A stretch of 64,000 nt of DNA from Bathynomus jamesi (GCA_023014485.1 JAJOZX010003215.1:300001-364000); one strand, 5' to 3'; positions 23,754 to 35,407 are shown, counted from the first letter of the stretch. Program-made: numbers and translations. Notes: a model not told the origin generated them from the sequence alone.

Positions 23754-25745
23754 TTACATGTTAGGTAAATTTGTTCGTAAGAAAAGGATGGCATCTGTCA
23801 GGTCCTCCTTCATCTGTCCTCTTAAGTCAGATTTGATGATCCGAAGAGTAGAAAAAAGGCGCTCAACACTAACTTGCGTAGGGGGTAGGGCAGTGACAAC
23901 AAGGGCAGCTTCCTGTACAATTTCTGGATAGCTCTCTATAGCTTTCATTACTTCCATTTTTGTAAAGCAGTCAATTTTTTCAACTTCTTTCAGTGCAGCA
24001 AAAAAATTCCATTTGAATTTATTCAGTTTTGTTGGAGCCAGAGGGCGTTCATATTCTTCTGACTGGACACGGCGACACTTTTGAATCTTTTCTTGGTCAT
24101 CAAGAAACTTTTCATATTCATCTTCTGAGCTTGATAAAGATGGGCTACTGTAGATAGGAATTTCATCAGTTTCATCACTTTCATGTTGTAGTCCCGATTG
24201 GTTCTTCTCTTGAAATCCCTTCATGTGAATGGCCACATCGCAAAGTGTAGATTTTGCCTTATTTTTTTGATCTTCTGTCAAAATGACTCTGTACATGGGA
24301 TCAACATAAATTGCAGCCAGTAGGATACCATTGTCAAGAAGGGAACTCTCTCTTCGTATCATTGAGGCTTTCATCTCATCAGCTATCATGCCTCCAATTT
24401 GTGAGAGCCGAAAAATAAGGGTTTTCCATTCTTTATAAAAATGACCTGGTGTAAGATCTGATGATTGCAGATTTTTTGTTACGGTACTGTATAAGGGTAA
24501 CGTAAAAGGCTTTCAAGTTCTTTGACTTGTTCCCAATGAGCCTCAGACATTGATACTTCAGGGTTGGCCATATCAGAGAGGAACTGTTTTAGTTCAAGAA
24601 TGCGAGCTATCATCAAATATGTACTACCCCATCTTGTTGCCTGATCAATAATAGCACCTTTCCCAGCTCTTCTTCTAAGGATGGCATCAATCTTTGGGGT
24701 TCTAGCAACTGTAGCAACTTTTCGCACAATAGCAACCAAGTTGGCTGCATACCTTCCTTTCAATCCATCGCGAATAGCCAACTGAAGAGTATGCACTGTA
24801 CAACGCATGTGGTGTATTTCTGAAATCCTTGCAGCAGCTTCCGGTAAGTATTCAAAGTCATGAGGATCATCTTCTCCTCCACTTTCTTCAATTAAAGATA
24901 CTGGTATGTTCAGGTCACTATCATTATCATCAATTGTAACATCTTCACTTAATTTTTCTACAGTACTGATCATATTGCTAGCATTGTCTGTGACGATTGA
25001 AAGCACCTGTTCTTTGCGCAAGCCATATTCCTCCAATACTTCAAGCACTATGTTTTGAATACAATCACTTGTGTGTTGGGCCTCTGTGTCTCTTATAGCC
25101 AATGTATAGATTACAATCTTTTTATCACTATCCATAAATTGTACATTTATTGCAAAGTAATTGGTCCTCATACGTGTACATGCATCCATTTTCAAAAAGA
25201 TATATCTTCTCTGCAGAAGAGTTTTTAGTACTTCTTTTTGTTTGTTTGCTTCTTGGATTACAAGAGATCTTATACTATTTCTTTCCAAGGAAACCCCCAG
25301 CTTACCTGCCATTAAGTCCTACAAAGGCTGGTGTTGAAAATAATCTAAGAGGAACAGAGTTTTTTACAACCATTTCAATAATGTATTTTTTAAAATTTGC
25401 TGCAGTCATGGTTACAGTTACCTTGTCACTAACAAGAAATGAAGTAATAAGTCTTTGCTTTGATGTTGATGCTACTCTTTTAATTTCTTTAGGCTTGCAT
25501 TCTTCATCTTTTTTGTTAACATTCTTTAGTATCTCTGGATGTTGTCGCTGTAGATGACGTTTCAGATTAGAAGCTCATGTAGGAGAATGAGATTTCCCCC
25601 AGTAAACGTACTTATTCTTTCACCACAAATTGTTTCCTTATCATTTTTATCCTTAACTGTACATTGACAAGCAAAATATTTTCCATCATCACTAATAGAA
25701 AATGTTCGAACACTGATGACTTTATTTTATGAGCCATATTGGGGT
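23754..25745 (-). pseudogene. hAT transposase with BED finger, broken
   Basis: This was the transposase of the surrounding hAT element. In minus-strand order, a BED-type zinc finger region lies at about 25510-25745 (SVFEHFSISDDGKYFACQC, a later QRQHPEILKN-like helix, frame-shifted). The catalytic RNase-H-like domain follows at 24479-25312: MDACTRMRTNYFAI holds an acidic site and GLRKEQVLSIVTDNASNM the next. Cys/His residues sit at HHMRCTVHTLQLAIRD, and ATRWGSTYLM is the conserved W motif. The C-terminal dimerisation block at 23754-24000 reads TQVSVERLFSTLRIIKSDL and ends AILFLRTNLPNM. Frame breaks at about 25310-25560 and 24390-24480 inactivate it. Length and order fit an otherwise complete protein of about 650 residues. 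Confidence 0.88.
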
Positions 25746-26085
25746 TGATTATTTATAATTAATGAATGAATGGATAGCCTTTATCGCGGAAAATTACATG
25801 AATTAAAATTGATGAACTAAGTGTGAAATTTCATATTTTATATTTAAATAAATATTAATTGTATATTCTGAAAATGTAAAAAAATATTAAAAAACTTAAT
25901 CTAGGGGCTATCAATGAATAAGGTTTATTGACCAAAAAAACTAAATAACCTAAATATTAGTATTTAGGATTTAGAAATTAAGGGTGACACAGGACAGAAA
26001 TTGGAGTCAGAAGTTTTTTACAGACTCCGACTCCACCCTGAAACGTGCGACTCCACGACTCCGACTCCGAAACCCTGATTTTGAG

Positions 26086-27832
26086 GCAGAGTTTCTTTTA
26101 GATTTTTGAAGTAACTCGACTGACATTTATTCGTGAAGTGGTGTCTTGTCAGTTGTGCAATTTTTTTGGTGAGCGATTCCACGTATTCCTCTGGAGTTTC
26201 GGTGATATCTTTTAACATACAGTGATCAACGGACACTCATTGTTTATATTTTCTCTCTTCCATCACCATGAAGTCCAAACTTTCCAAATAATTTTTGATT
26301 CCAACCTCTCGCGGGCATCTTTTGCATCGGTGCATCATACAATCTTCATTGTCCATGCTGCAGACGGATAAAGACATTAATTTTTTGTAGTCTAAATCTT
26401 TAATGCCTAACGCTGATATTTGTAGTTTTGGATTTTGGTGATGCGTACATACGCAGACACTGAGAGTTCCGCTTTGTCCCGCAAGCACGCACCACGACAG
26501 TCAAAGATGAGCAAAGGTACTAAAGCCTATTTTGGGATTTTCATCATTTTTTGCATATTCAGCATATAACTCTTTCAAGTTACACAATACCAGTCTTTTT
26601 TGTTTTCTTATTTTTTCACCCTCTTCATTTATTGCAAACTTATAATCTTTGATTCCCGGGCACATCCTACTATATTCGTCATTTTCATAAAACTCTGAAT
26701 GATTTTTTTCATTTCAGCTGTGATGACCTTCCCTTTCGTCATGTTTGGAATGTTAGGAAGAATCCCAAACTGTTTTTGAAGATTGCGGCTCTTACGCACC
26801 ATATACTTTGTTGCTCCAAAGAAGTCAGCAGTTTTTTCAATGGGATAGGGATACAATGATAGTATTTGTAACCTAAGATTGCGATTGTTACTTGCTTGAA
26901 ATTTCTCCTTTAATTCTTCCATAACCTTTTGATACCTGAAATAAAGTGTATTTGACATTAAGTTTAATTAGTATATTTTTAATTAAACTTTTCATAAAAT
27001 ATATGTATATGTATTATATTGTCCGATTATAAAAATGTAAACATAAAACTTAATTTAGTATATACTTCGATGACTGTATTAAATTTAATTTAAAATGTCA
27101 AATTTCAGTAACTATGCCTGAAAAGTAGTCTTGCCTCTCTAAATCATCTTCCAAACAACTTTTTTTGGATGGACCAGCTTCAGAATAGTCAATAGGAGCC
27201 CCATAAGCAGCTTCAAAACTTTGTTTAACCTTTTCCATTGTCGATCTGAATTTCGTAGAAGCCTTTATCTGTTTTTGTCCCGGCTTCAATCCAGCTGTAA
27301 AACAAATTCATAAATTTAGGTTGCGTGAAATAATCAAATATCAAATATTTTGTATATATGTATTCAAGTGCTGATGCTAATATTTAAAAACAGAAAACTA
27401 CGAATTTGGCATTAAGAAACAAATGTCCTGAATGGAGTCTCGTTTTATTACCTGTTTTAATAGGGCTTTCATCAAATAAGGTAAATATTGTCGCTGAGCA
27501 AATCTTTATTGAATTGCCTGTCTTGAACGACAAATTCTTCCAATGGTGGTGGATTCATGGAATTGCTACTGCTTCGCTCCATAGATTCGTTAAGTATGTC
27601 TGGCTCAGGTATTGGCGCAGGTTCCGGCTCTCTGGATGAACGTTGAACATGTTCTAATACAATTGGCTTCTTTTTAATTGTGACATAGCAATTGCTGCAT
27701 AGTAATTGATTTTCTTCCAAAATTCCATAGCTTGCAAGCTGCCATGGCAGAGTTTACTTTTTTGATGTTACAGAAAATTCTTCTTGAGTGTTTTTTCATA
27801 GGATCACAACAAAATTTTGTGTTTTGAGGCAT
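26086..27832 (-). pseudogene. Unclassified transposase-like protein, N-terminal half
   Basis: This is the 5' half of the gene whose 3' half is at 21931-22890; the hAT element at 22899-26077 separates them. From the likely start near 27832 I see a zinc-binding region (FCCDPMKKHSRR, then CSNC) with a frameshift near 27720. A linker with the basic segment IKASTKFRSTMEKVKQSFE follows (27098-27289). A helical DNA-binding-like block comes next at 26629-26958 (RILxLxP-like LQILSLYPYPIEKTADFF, then KYMVRKSRNLQKQFGIL). Then SGTLSVCVCTHHQNPKL and a Cys-rich MHRCKRCP region lie at 26237-26488, and finally VESLTKKIAQLTRHHF at 26018-26236. Small gaps between blocks could be introns or decay. I cannot name the superfamily. 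Confidence 0.6.
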
Positions 27833-27998
27833 TTTAAGGGTTAGGTAAATTTACGTATACTAGAAAATTTGGTATACTGTATACTGAAAATCTAGAAAGA
27901 AAGCAAAAAATTATTAAAATTTGGAAGATTTTTTTTTTTGTCATTTTTTTTTCATAATAATCGTCAATAAGCTGACTTTTTATTACTTATTATGGTGT

Positions 27999-28034
<36 letters not shown>

Positions 28035-28360
28035 CCAAAAAATCATAATGTTATTTTTGTTACCCTAAAAAAATGATACATATTTAGAAACTACAGTTAA
28101 TTTTACATATTTTATCATTTAAGACTTACTACACTACCACAATTAGGAGCTGAGATATTTACGTTTGAAAATTATTGGTTTTTTCATTTGACCAAAATTT
28201 GGTCAAGCCATAAAATTTGACCAACTTGACCAATTTGACCAATTTTCAAAAAAATTCAGAAATTTGTAATTTGGACCTAAACCAACCCTCACACCAAGTT
28301 TCATGAATTTTGAAGAGGTTACCGTGTACTTCATTTGTCTATTTCTCGTAGAATTACCCA

Positions 28361-29020
28361 TATAAAGAAAGACTGGCATATCTAAGCATGTTCTCATTAA
28401 AAAGGTGGTGGTTAAGGGGTGATATGATAGAGGTGTATAAAATGATAAAAGGGTTGGATAAGATAGATTTTGAGTCTCTTTTCATTAAAGATTACAATAA
28501 CCAGACTAGAGGTCATAGTATGAAATTATTTAAGCCAAGATGTAGAACAAATTTAAGAACACAGTTTTACAAACAGAGTAATTAAGTTTTGGAACAGTCT
28601 GACCGAAGAAGTGGTGACTTCAGATACACTTGATTCTTTCAAAAGAAGGTTGGATAGTTTGATGTCTGCAAGGGACATCTGGTGATAGTGTTTAAGCCCA
28701 TTTTTATTGCATGAATGGTACTAGTTTATTTCATGTATATTATGTGCATTTAGGTGATAGATCCCACAGCTCAACACAAGTGTTGTGGGATATAGGGAGG
28801 CAGCATCTTGGGTTAGGGATACTCTCTGTCCTTACACACCCCATTTAAAGATATTCCTGCAAGCAGTGCCCCCCATAGTACTGTGAGGTATTGAAAAACT
28901 CATGATCTTCACTTGCCCTACAAACACCTTTAAATGGGAGACCCAAAATGGGTGCACACACATTTCTACATTACTGTACAGTCTTTACAGCCACACCTGT
29001 ACTTTTCCTCCTAAGTATAT
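28361..29020 (+). pseudogene. LINE 3' fragment (polymerase end plus 3' UTR)
   Basis: The plus strand encodes the last part of a CR1-like polymerase: MFSLKRWWLRGDMIEVYKMI, GLDKIDFESLF, then after a frameshift near 28580 VIKFWNSLTEEVV and LDSFKRRLDSL, ending with a stop near 28684. About 300 bp of 3' UTR follows, with the palindromic words GATCCCACAGC and GTTGTGGGAT. It is 5'-truncated exactly where the long-TIR transposon begins. Confidence 0.75.
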
Positions 29021-29023
29021 ATA

Positions 29024-29795
29024 TATTGTAATGTATATGGTTGTAAATTGTGACTTAGTCCGCAATTGATATGGACCGTGATTTATTTTTGGTTGGCAAG
29101 GTACTGGTATTGATGGGTAATGTAATGAAATTGACTCGATTCTTTGGATCTGATATATTTGCATGTCAGTTATAGATATAGAGTGTAACATATTTGTGGA
29201 CAGTAGCCTATTATGACTGATCCTCTGGATCCAGATTCTATCTTTAGTTTTAAATTGATAATTAATTAGTTTTAAATTGATAATTAATTAGTTTTGTAAA
29301 AATTGGTTGTTGCCAATGTACAGGCAGTTTTTACATAGTGGAGCCACCTCGATGGGCCGAAGTGGCCCCTAGTGTGCCCACTATAAAAATTGGTTAATAT
29401 GAGTTTTATCGTACTCAGAATATCAAAAGCAAATATAATTATAAAATATTAAAGCATAATTTTCTCATCATTTTCATATAAGTCACTATGCTCGCAGATG
29501 CGTACTTAACAAATTATGTACATTTGAATATTATGACATTTTTGCATTTTTTTTCCCGCCCTTCCAATATTTGATTGGTGACATCATGAGAACATGATAT
29601 ATGAGCTACACTTTTTAAGTTCTTAGGCCTTTTAAGTTGCTAGTCTACTTCTGTTAGTTTTTGATAGATGTTTGTGGCGATGACATGTGAACGGTGCGAA
29701 TATTATTTTGAGGATTTAATATACGAAGTGCATTCTAATGACTTCCGAGCAATAGAAATATTGAAGGTAATTTTTTACTATCGCTCCGGTCTCTT
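29024..29795. other. No gene seen; 25-bp tandem duplication
   Basis: A 25-bp word, TTTTAAATTGATAATTAATTA plus GTT-type ends, is duplicated in tandem at about 29246-29296. Otherwise nothing is recognisable. Confidence 0.5.
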
Positions 29796-30024
29796 CAATT
29801 CCCATAATTTATAGATCAATGGATTCGTTATTACACCAGGAATGCGATTTGGATAGTCTCAAGTGAGGGAACTGGCCCAAAACTAAGTTAGGACACGAAG
29901 TTTGTTTTGGGGTATAAGTGTGAAAAAATACCCTAAAATGCGGGTAATTCCTTCAGTAGAGACTACCTAGGGCGCATTCGCGATGTAAAAATGAATCCAT
30001 TGATATATAAATTATGGAAATTGT
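29796..30024. mobile_element. MITE with about 50-bp TIRs
   Basis: The left end CAATTCCCATAATTTATAGA continues to CAATGGATTC. The right end is its inverse with about six mismatches over 51 bp. The centre is unrelated and non-coding. Confidence 0.65.
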
Positions 30025-30109
30025 AGAAACAGCCACATGAGTGACCTAAAAGGTATATATATATACATTTATATATATGTAGTAAAACGAACACTGTATA
30101 TATTCACTA

Positions 30110-30358
30110 GGATCTTTTCCGTTTGACTGCCGCCATTGAAACATAATTAAACTCCAGCCTTCTTTAGTTAGCTTTATAAGGCTAACTAACAAAAATATCA
30201 CGACCTAACCTAACCAATCGTCAAGGTCGTACAGTTGACCTAACGATGGTTAGGTTAGGTCGTGATATTTTCGTTAGTTAGCCTTATAAGGCTAAGTAAA
30301 GAAGGCTGGGGGCACTCACCTCTTAGTTTCAATGGCGGCAGTCAAACGGAAAAGATCC
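30110..30358. mobile_element. TTAGG-rich palindromic MITE with 8-bp TSD
   Basis: The outer arms GGATCTTTTCCGTTTGACTG and complement enclose inner arms with TATCACGACCTAACCTAACC and its inverse, meeting around 30225-30250. The flanks ATTCACTA and ATTCACTG match at seven of eight positions, which suggests a hAT-like 8-bp duplication. Confidence 0.65.
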
Positions 30359-30452
30359 ATTCACTGTATATATTATATATACCGTAAAAACTAAACACTA
30401 CTAACCTAACCTAACCTACCTAACCTTGCGTGTTCCCCTTCTCCGTTTCTTA

Positions 30453-30674
30453 TCACGCACACGACCTATGGCAACGAAATGCTTTTCTGTTTTTATCGAA
30501 CACACACTTATTACCACAAACAATATCTTCCTCGTTTTTCTTAGGGCAAATAAATTCTTTTAGCAATACACCGTGTTCTACATAAAAATTAAATGCAGCC
30601 TCTTCATCATCAAAAAACTTGCATGAAGTTAAACACACTGAATAATTACAACCATCGCAAACCAACGCCATCAT
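30453..30674 (-). pseudogene. Merlin/ISXO2-like transposase N-terminus (tentative)
   Basis: A 73-residue minus-strand frame contains FFDDEEAAFNFYVEHGVLLK, then a Cys-rich part with ICPKK, CGNKC and RCHRSC. N-terminal modules of eukaryotic ISXO2/Merlin-type transposases have the same order: an acidic helix with a GVLL motif and a Cys-pair zinc ribbon. No catalytic region follows, so this is at most a fragment. It could also be an unrelated small zinc-ribbon protein. Confidence 0.35.
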
Positions 30675-30950
30675 GACACTAAAATCTTATGAGTTCAGGT
30701 CAAACCACCCAATTTTGTTAGCGGTACCTTCCTAACCTTTGTGGGATCAGCCATTTTATCACTCCCAAAAACATGATCCGCAATTTTATCGCTCAAAAAA
30801 AATTTATTAACATTAATTTTATAGCTTTAATCGGCATTTGCCTTCATATTGTACTTAATAAAAGTTGTTTAAAAAAAATGTAGTGTGTCTTATGGTAAAC
30901 TTTATTTTCAGTTTCCAGAGACTGGACTGATAGTAAAAAATTACCATATT

Positions 30951-31188
30951 GAATATGTTATTACATTATTATTTGTATAATTTAGGTCTCGGGGGTACGG
31001 GGGCAGAGCCCCCGTAAAGATCACGCATCACAAATTGATCAGTATAGGGTTTTATATTTTTTATTTTTGAATTTCCGACGCTAAAATGTCATTCAATCGA
31101 TCAATTTGTGATGCGTGATCTTTACGGGGGCTCTGCCCCCGTACCCCCGAGACCTAAATTATACAAATGATAATGTAATAACATATTC
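30951..31188. repeat. Inverted repeat with GC-rich hairpin in each arm
   Basis: Arms of about 90 bp (TGAATATGTTATTACATTAT ... CACAAATTGATC and inverse) surround a 57-bp centre. Each arm contains its own hairpin, CGGGGGCAGAGCCCCCG, next to GTACCCCCGAGACC. The arms are nearly identical except for a few changes at the outer ends. Confidence 0.75.
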
Positions 31189-31215
31189 ATGTTAGGTTAG
31201 GTTAGGTTAATTAAT

Positions 31216-31394
31216 ACCAAAATACATTTTCCTAGTAATATTTGAGGTGTTTTGCTTCGATTTTGACCTCCATTTCCCTTGAAAATGGGCCAAACTTCAA
31301 AGTACTATAGCTTTGTTGGATCTCATTTCCGACGGAAATGGAGGTCATATTTGAACAAATCACATCAAATACTACTAGAAAAATGTATTTTGGT
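31216..31394. mobile_element. Short palindromic MITE
   Basis: The left half ACCAAAATACATTTTCCTAG ... TTTTGACCTCCATTTCC is the inverse of the right half, with a few mismatches, around a centre at 31280-31330. It is non-coding. Confidence 0.65.
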
Positions 31395-34300
31395 GTGTAA
31401 AATGACTGAGTTACTTAAAACACATAATTACCTAAAAATTTCTTATGTTCTTATACTATTTTAACTTAAGACAAATATTTACCTTTCTTTACACTTCAAA
31501 TTGTTAGTCCCAGGCTCATAGTTGAGCCTTTCATCGTTCGTTTCATCATCATTCGATTTTAAAAATCGATTCACATCATCAATAACTTTGCTGACAAAAC
31601 TGTAATCTTTTTTCTTCAAATATTTCCCATCCAACATTAGAGCCAGGGTGATAAAAATTACTTAACTCGGCTTCTGCCCGGTCAACGGACGTTTACAGCC
31701 TACTCCGGCTAAGTTAGGGCTGACTCTGACTGAGCGGTTACCGGTCCTAGTCGAATATTATTATTATTTTGATAAAGCCTTTTTCTTTTCGTTCAACTAA
31801 ATTGGAGTCAACTCAAGTTGCCGTGTTCTTTTGGTTTTTCATAAAAAGTGTGTTTGTGGAGGTCCTCAAAAGACCTTAAGTCCAGTAGTTTTTTACTCAG
31901 AACTATTCACATCTCACGTAACCTATAGCAGCGCTGACGACTCACTAGGCAGTTCAGACTTCAGAGCTAATTCTTCGTAGCTTAAATTTTGCTTATGTCT
32001 GCAAACGGAAAAATATCAGACGTATAATTTTCATATTTTGATTACTTCTCAAAATGTTCATCATTCAACGTGATAGAAAATTTTGATATAAAAAAATACA
32101 TTCTCGCTTGTTGTTTTGCATATTAATTAGCTGACTTGAGTTTGACATCTTGCAAGATTTTATTATTATTAAAAAATGTAGCTCATGACTCGGATTACCT
32201 CGATAGGCCCTCGTGGCTTCATGTTTTCCAAATGAAATACAATGTAATGTCTCCATATTTTGTTCTACTTATGGAATTCTCCCCATTTCCAATAGGCTTT
32301 ACCGAAAATTCCGAGACAATTTGTAGTTATTCAATACAATAAATTAATATTTTGTATTAAATTATGAAATAAAGGTACCGTGTACAGTGTGGTCAGTGCG
32401 GAGGTTAGCGCCGCTAATTTCCAGAGTTTTCAGAGAAAGTTAATCGTTAACTGCTAATTTTTCAAAACCACTTGTAAATTTTATAGAATTTATTCTTCTG
32501 TTGGTTTGTTTTCCCTCTTAATATATATGAAAAACACTCGACTCTTACATAAATTTTTTTTCATTTTCGTAGACTATAAAGTCACATTTTTGTACCTTAG
32601 CAACCAATTATATCAAAGTGTGTGCTAATATATCTAAGTAAATTACGGAAGGCAGAACATATAAAAATTAGAGTGGTTTTAGAAAAAATTAATAAAATTA
32701 ACGTTAGAGGCGCTAAATTTTATGGTAGTTAGCGTTAGCGGCGTTAACTTTAGGAGTGAGCGGGCATGTAGTATACGATACCATATTCAGGCCCGTAGCC
32801 AGCTTTTCCCAGGGGAGGGGTCGAATTTTATGATAATGTAGTAAAAGTGGAGTGGGAAGGTACAGAGAAGGAAGCCAGGAAACAATATGCCGCACACAAA
32901 GATCGGCAGGGGCCTGGGGGGGCGTCTGAACACTTTCCTTCATGCCTGAATCAGATCTTATTTTATATATGATATCACACACACTTTGGTCATAAGTGAA
33001 GTAATTACACACAAATATCTCCAGCTGTATTTACTTTTGACTATTAATAATAAGCTAAAAAAAATTTATTCCTAGGTTGGAAATGTATAAAAAAGCAGAC
33101 TTAAAAGAAATTCTTAAATTCTCTTGTTAAAAAACTTAAATATTACCAACATCTTTCTCTTTTTCTGAATGAATGTTAACCCACGAATGATGGGTTTTCC
33201 TACTTAACCCATTATTCTCTTCTTTTAACTATTATTCTCCTCTTTTAACCCCTACTCTCTTCTTTCTCTCGGACTAACCTTAGAGTGGATCTTAGGGTCT
33301 TTGTTAGCCTCAGCTTCTGTAGATCTGTCATTCAAAGAAAATATTTTTTCCAGGTTGGGGGGCTCGAGCCCCTCGAGCCCCCCCTAGCTACTGGGGGTCC
33401 TTATGTCTAACATCCTACAACCATTTCCCTTGTATTTCATAACTAAAGTTTTCATTATTTCTACCAAAATGCATGGTTTTGCATTTTTTAACAGTGAATT
33501 CCAAAGTAGGCCAAGCCAAGAGTGGGCCTAGTTCAGTTTTGTGTACATTTGACGTAACAAACTCAAGTTGCCCATTCTTTTAGTCCACAAATCTGACTTG
33601 AAGTTAGTGAAGGAATGTGACTTTAAGTCAAGTTTTGAACGAAAAGAAAAAGGTTTCAACCTCAGGCCTATCTGAAAAATCTGACAAGCATCAAAATAAT
33701 GAATCTTATTTTAATTTTTATGTGGTTTTGGTAAATAAATTAGATAAATATATTTAGTCTAAGCCTACATATATATTGGGTTGTTTTTTTCACATATTAA
33801 TTTTATATAAGCTTTGATAAATCATAATATTTCAATACTTATTAATTTACTTCATTTAAAAGTAAAATTTCACTTTCTAAGTCCCCTAAAAAAAGCTACA
33901 TTCGTTTTCTAAACTTGTTATAGAAATTTCACTTTTGAGAGGTGACTTAAAATGTTTAAATAATAGTGAAAAAGTAAATAATTTACCTGGATACAGTCTG
34001 AAAATTCCCTCACTTTCATTTATTCCACTGGTTGTAATTTTTTATAATGACTTTTAATATGTTAACAAAATGAAACAGAAAAATGGAAAAGCTCTTACAG
34101 GTTTCAAAATTTTAAATTAAAGAAAAGGACCCTTTTAACTTGTACAAGCAATGTAATACTGTATTTAGTATGACATTTATTTAAATTCCACAACATAATT
34201 TTAATTATATGCGTTAGGATAAATAAAAGTAATTTTAAACGTAGTTTATTTTTACTTATTCTTGTTGCTGTAAGTTTTAACACCGATACGTTAAGAAAAG

Positions 34301-34720
34301 TTTATAAGAAACAAGAGACTTATAAGTTATAACATTGTCATTATCATAATCATTAATAAATGTACACGCAACCAAACATGTCCACTGGGACCAACCACAA
34401 AACCAATTGGGTTTTATTACATTACATTTGGAAAACATGAAGCCACTGGGGCCTATTGAAGTTATCCAAGTCATGAGCTATATTTTATAATAAAATTGTG
34501 CAAAATGTCATTCTCAAGTCAGCCAATTAACATACAACCACTCGTATTTACAGAGCTACCAAAGTAGCCTACATAACTGAAACTAAGAATATACACTATT
34601 TACAATCTACAAACTATCTCTTTCACTATGAAAATCAACTTGAATATAATCATTGGAACCAATACAATTCCAGTTGGGAAACCCACGAGGCTTTAAGATA
34701 TGGAATATATATGATATATA
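31395..34720. other. No gene seen; scattered old repeats
   Basis: I see no coding feature. A hAT-like start, CAGGCCCGTAGCCAGC, lies at 32789 with a possible worn partner near 33395 (CCCCCCTAGCTACTGG). A diverged inverted repeat links about 32110-32245 and 34395-34530, sharing TAGCTCATGACT and GGCTTCATGTTTTCCAAATG. Short frames here have no known motif. Confidence 0.45.
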
Positions 34721-35036
34721 GAGGGTGGCGCAAAATTTGCGTATCATAGGAATTTTCAGTGTTGACGATAAAATATTTTTTTTTCTTTTAGGTAGGGGAT
34801 GGCTGCGAAATTAACACTAGACGAGAGGGTGAGCTTGGTTTTAATGCATGGAATACCAGGTACTACAAATTGATGAATCGGTACAGAATTTTGTACCGAT
34901 TTAATGTATTCTATACATTAAAACCAAGCTCACCCTCTCGTCTATTATTAATTTCGCAGCCATCCCCTACCTAAAAGAAAAAAAATATAATCAACACTGA
35001 AAATTCCTATGATGCGCGCGACTTTTGCGCCATCTC
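34721..35036. mobile_element. Snap-back element carrying two inverted copies of a transposase N-terminus
   Basis: The arms start GAGGGTGGCGCAAAATTTGC and its inverse. They run inward through a TAGGTAGGGGATGGCTGCG block and the CTCACCCTCTCG/CGAGAGGGTGAG pair. Both arms, each read inward, start MAAKLTxDERVSLVLMHG (plus strand from 34799; minus strand from about 34964). That resembles the start of DUF4817-type Tc1/mariner-group transposases. The element is therefore a 5' end duplicated head to head. Confidence 0.7.
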
Positions 35037-35040
35037 TCTC

Positions 35041-35049
35041 TCTCTCTCA

Positions 35050-35089
<40 letters not shown>

Positions 35090-35100
35090 TATATATATAT
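35041..35100. repeat. CT and TA microsatellite
   Basis: A short CT run followed by (TA)n. Confidence 0.85.
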
Positions 35101-35264
35101 TTATTTATTTTAACTGCAAACACACACAGTATAATTAATGTAAAGAACGACGCTTGTATAGAAGAACGTTCCGCACAAGATGAGGAGGGAGAACGAACAA
35201 ATGAAAAATCGAACCCGGGACCTTCCGATTGCCGGTCAGATATGCTATCCACTACAGTCTACAC
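35101..35264 (-). repeat. tRNA-containing repeat, left part, cut by a hAT element
   Basis: On the minus strand this carries the tail blocks of the family (TGTTTGCAGTTAAAAT, ACAAGCGTCGTTC) and the 3' two thirds of the tRNA-like core, up to position 35264. The acceptor 3' strand is deleted. The rest of the same unit resumes at 43097, after the inserted hAT/BEL pair, and both sides share GTCTACAC. Confidence 0.8.
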
Positions 35265-35407
35265 CAGTGGTTCCCAACCTTTTCACCACAAAGGACCCCT
35301 TTTATTTTTATTTTTTTCCCACGGACCCCATGTTTTTGAAAGATTCCGTCTACCAAACAAACTGTTTTTATTGACTAATAGTTAACTCGTTTTCTCATTT
35401 TTCACTA

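Larger units (their letters stand above)
22899..26077 (-). mobile_element. BED/hAT transposon inserted in the transposase gene
   Basis: The ends are CAGGGTTGTGGAGTCGGTCC and the complement of CAGGGTTTCGGAGTCGGAGT, followed by multiple GACTCC subterminal repeats. The flanking 8-mers ATTTTCAG (22891-22898) and ATTTTGAG (26078-26085) differ at one position, as an aged hAT duplication would. The element is 3179 bp and carries its own transposase on the minus strand. Confidence 0.88.
20861..28360 (-). mobile_element. Long-TIR DNA transposon, unrecognised superfamily
   Basis: The outermost sequence TGGGTAATTC is inverted at 28351-28360. Inverted similarity then continues for about 400-550 bp (about 20861-21410 and 27955-28360). 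Shared blocks include ATAGACAAATGAA, AAACTTGGTGTGAGGGTTGG, AAACTACAGTTAATTTTAC and AATAAAAAGTCAGCT. Inside is a broken transposase on the minus strand, interrupted by a hAT element. Without that insertion the element is about 4.3 kb. I see no clear target duplication. LINE fragments of different types abut its two ends. Confidence 0.75.

Noticed and set aside
32789..33410. hAT MITE with CAGGCCCGTAGCCAGC start
   Set aside because: The left end is typical, but the proposed right end matches poorly and no 8-bp duplication is visible, so it was not called as an element.
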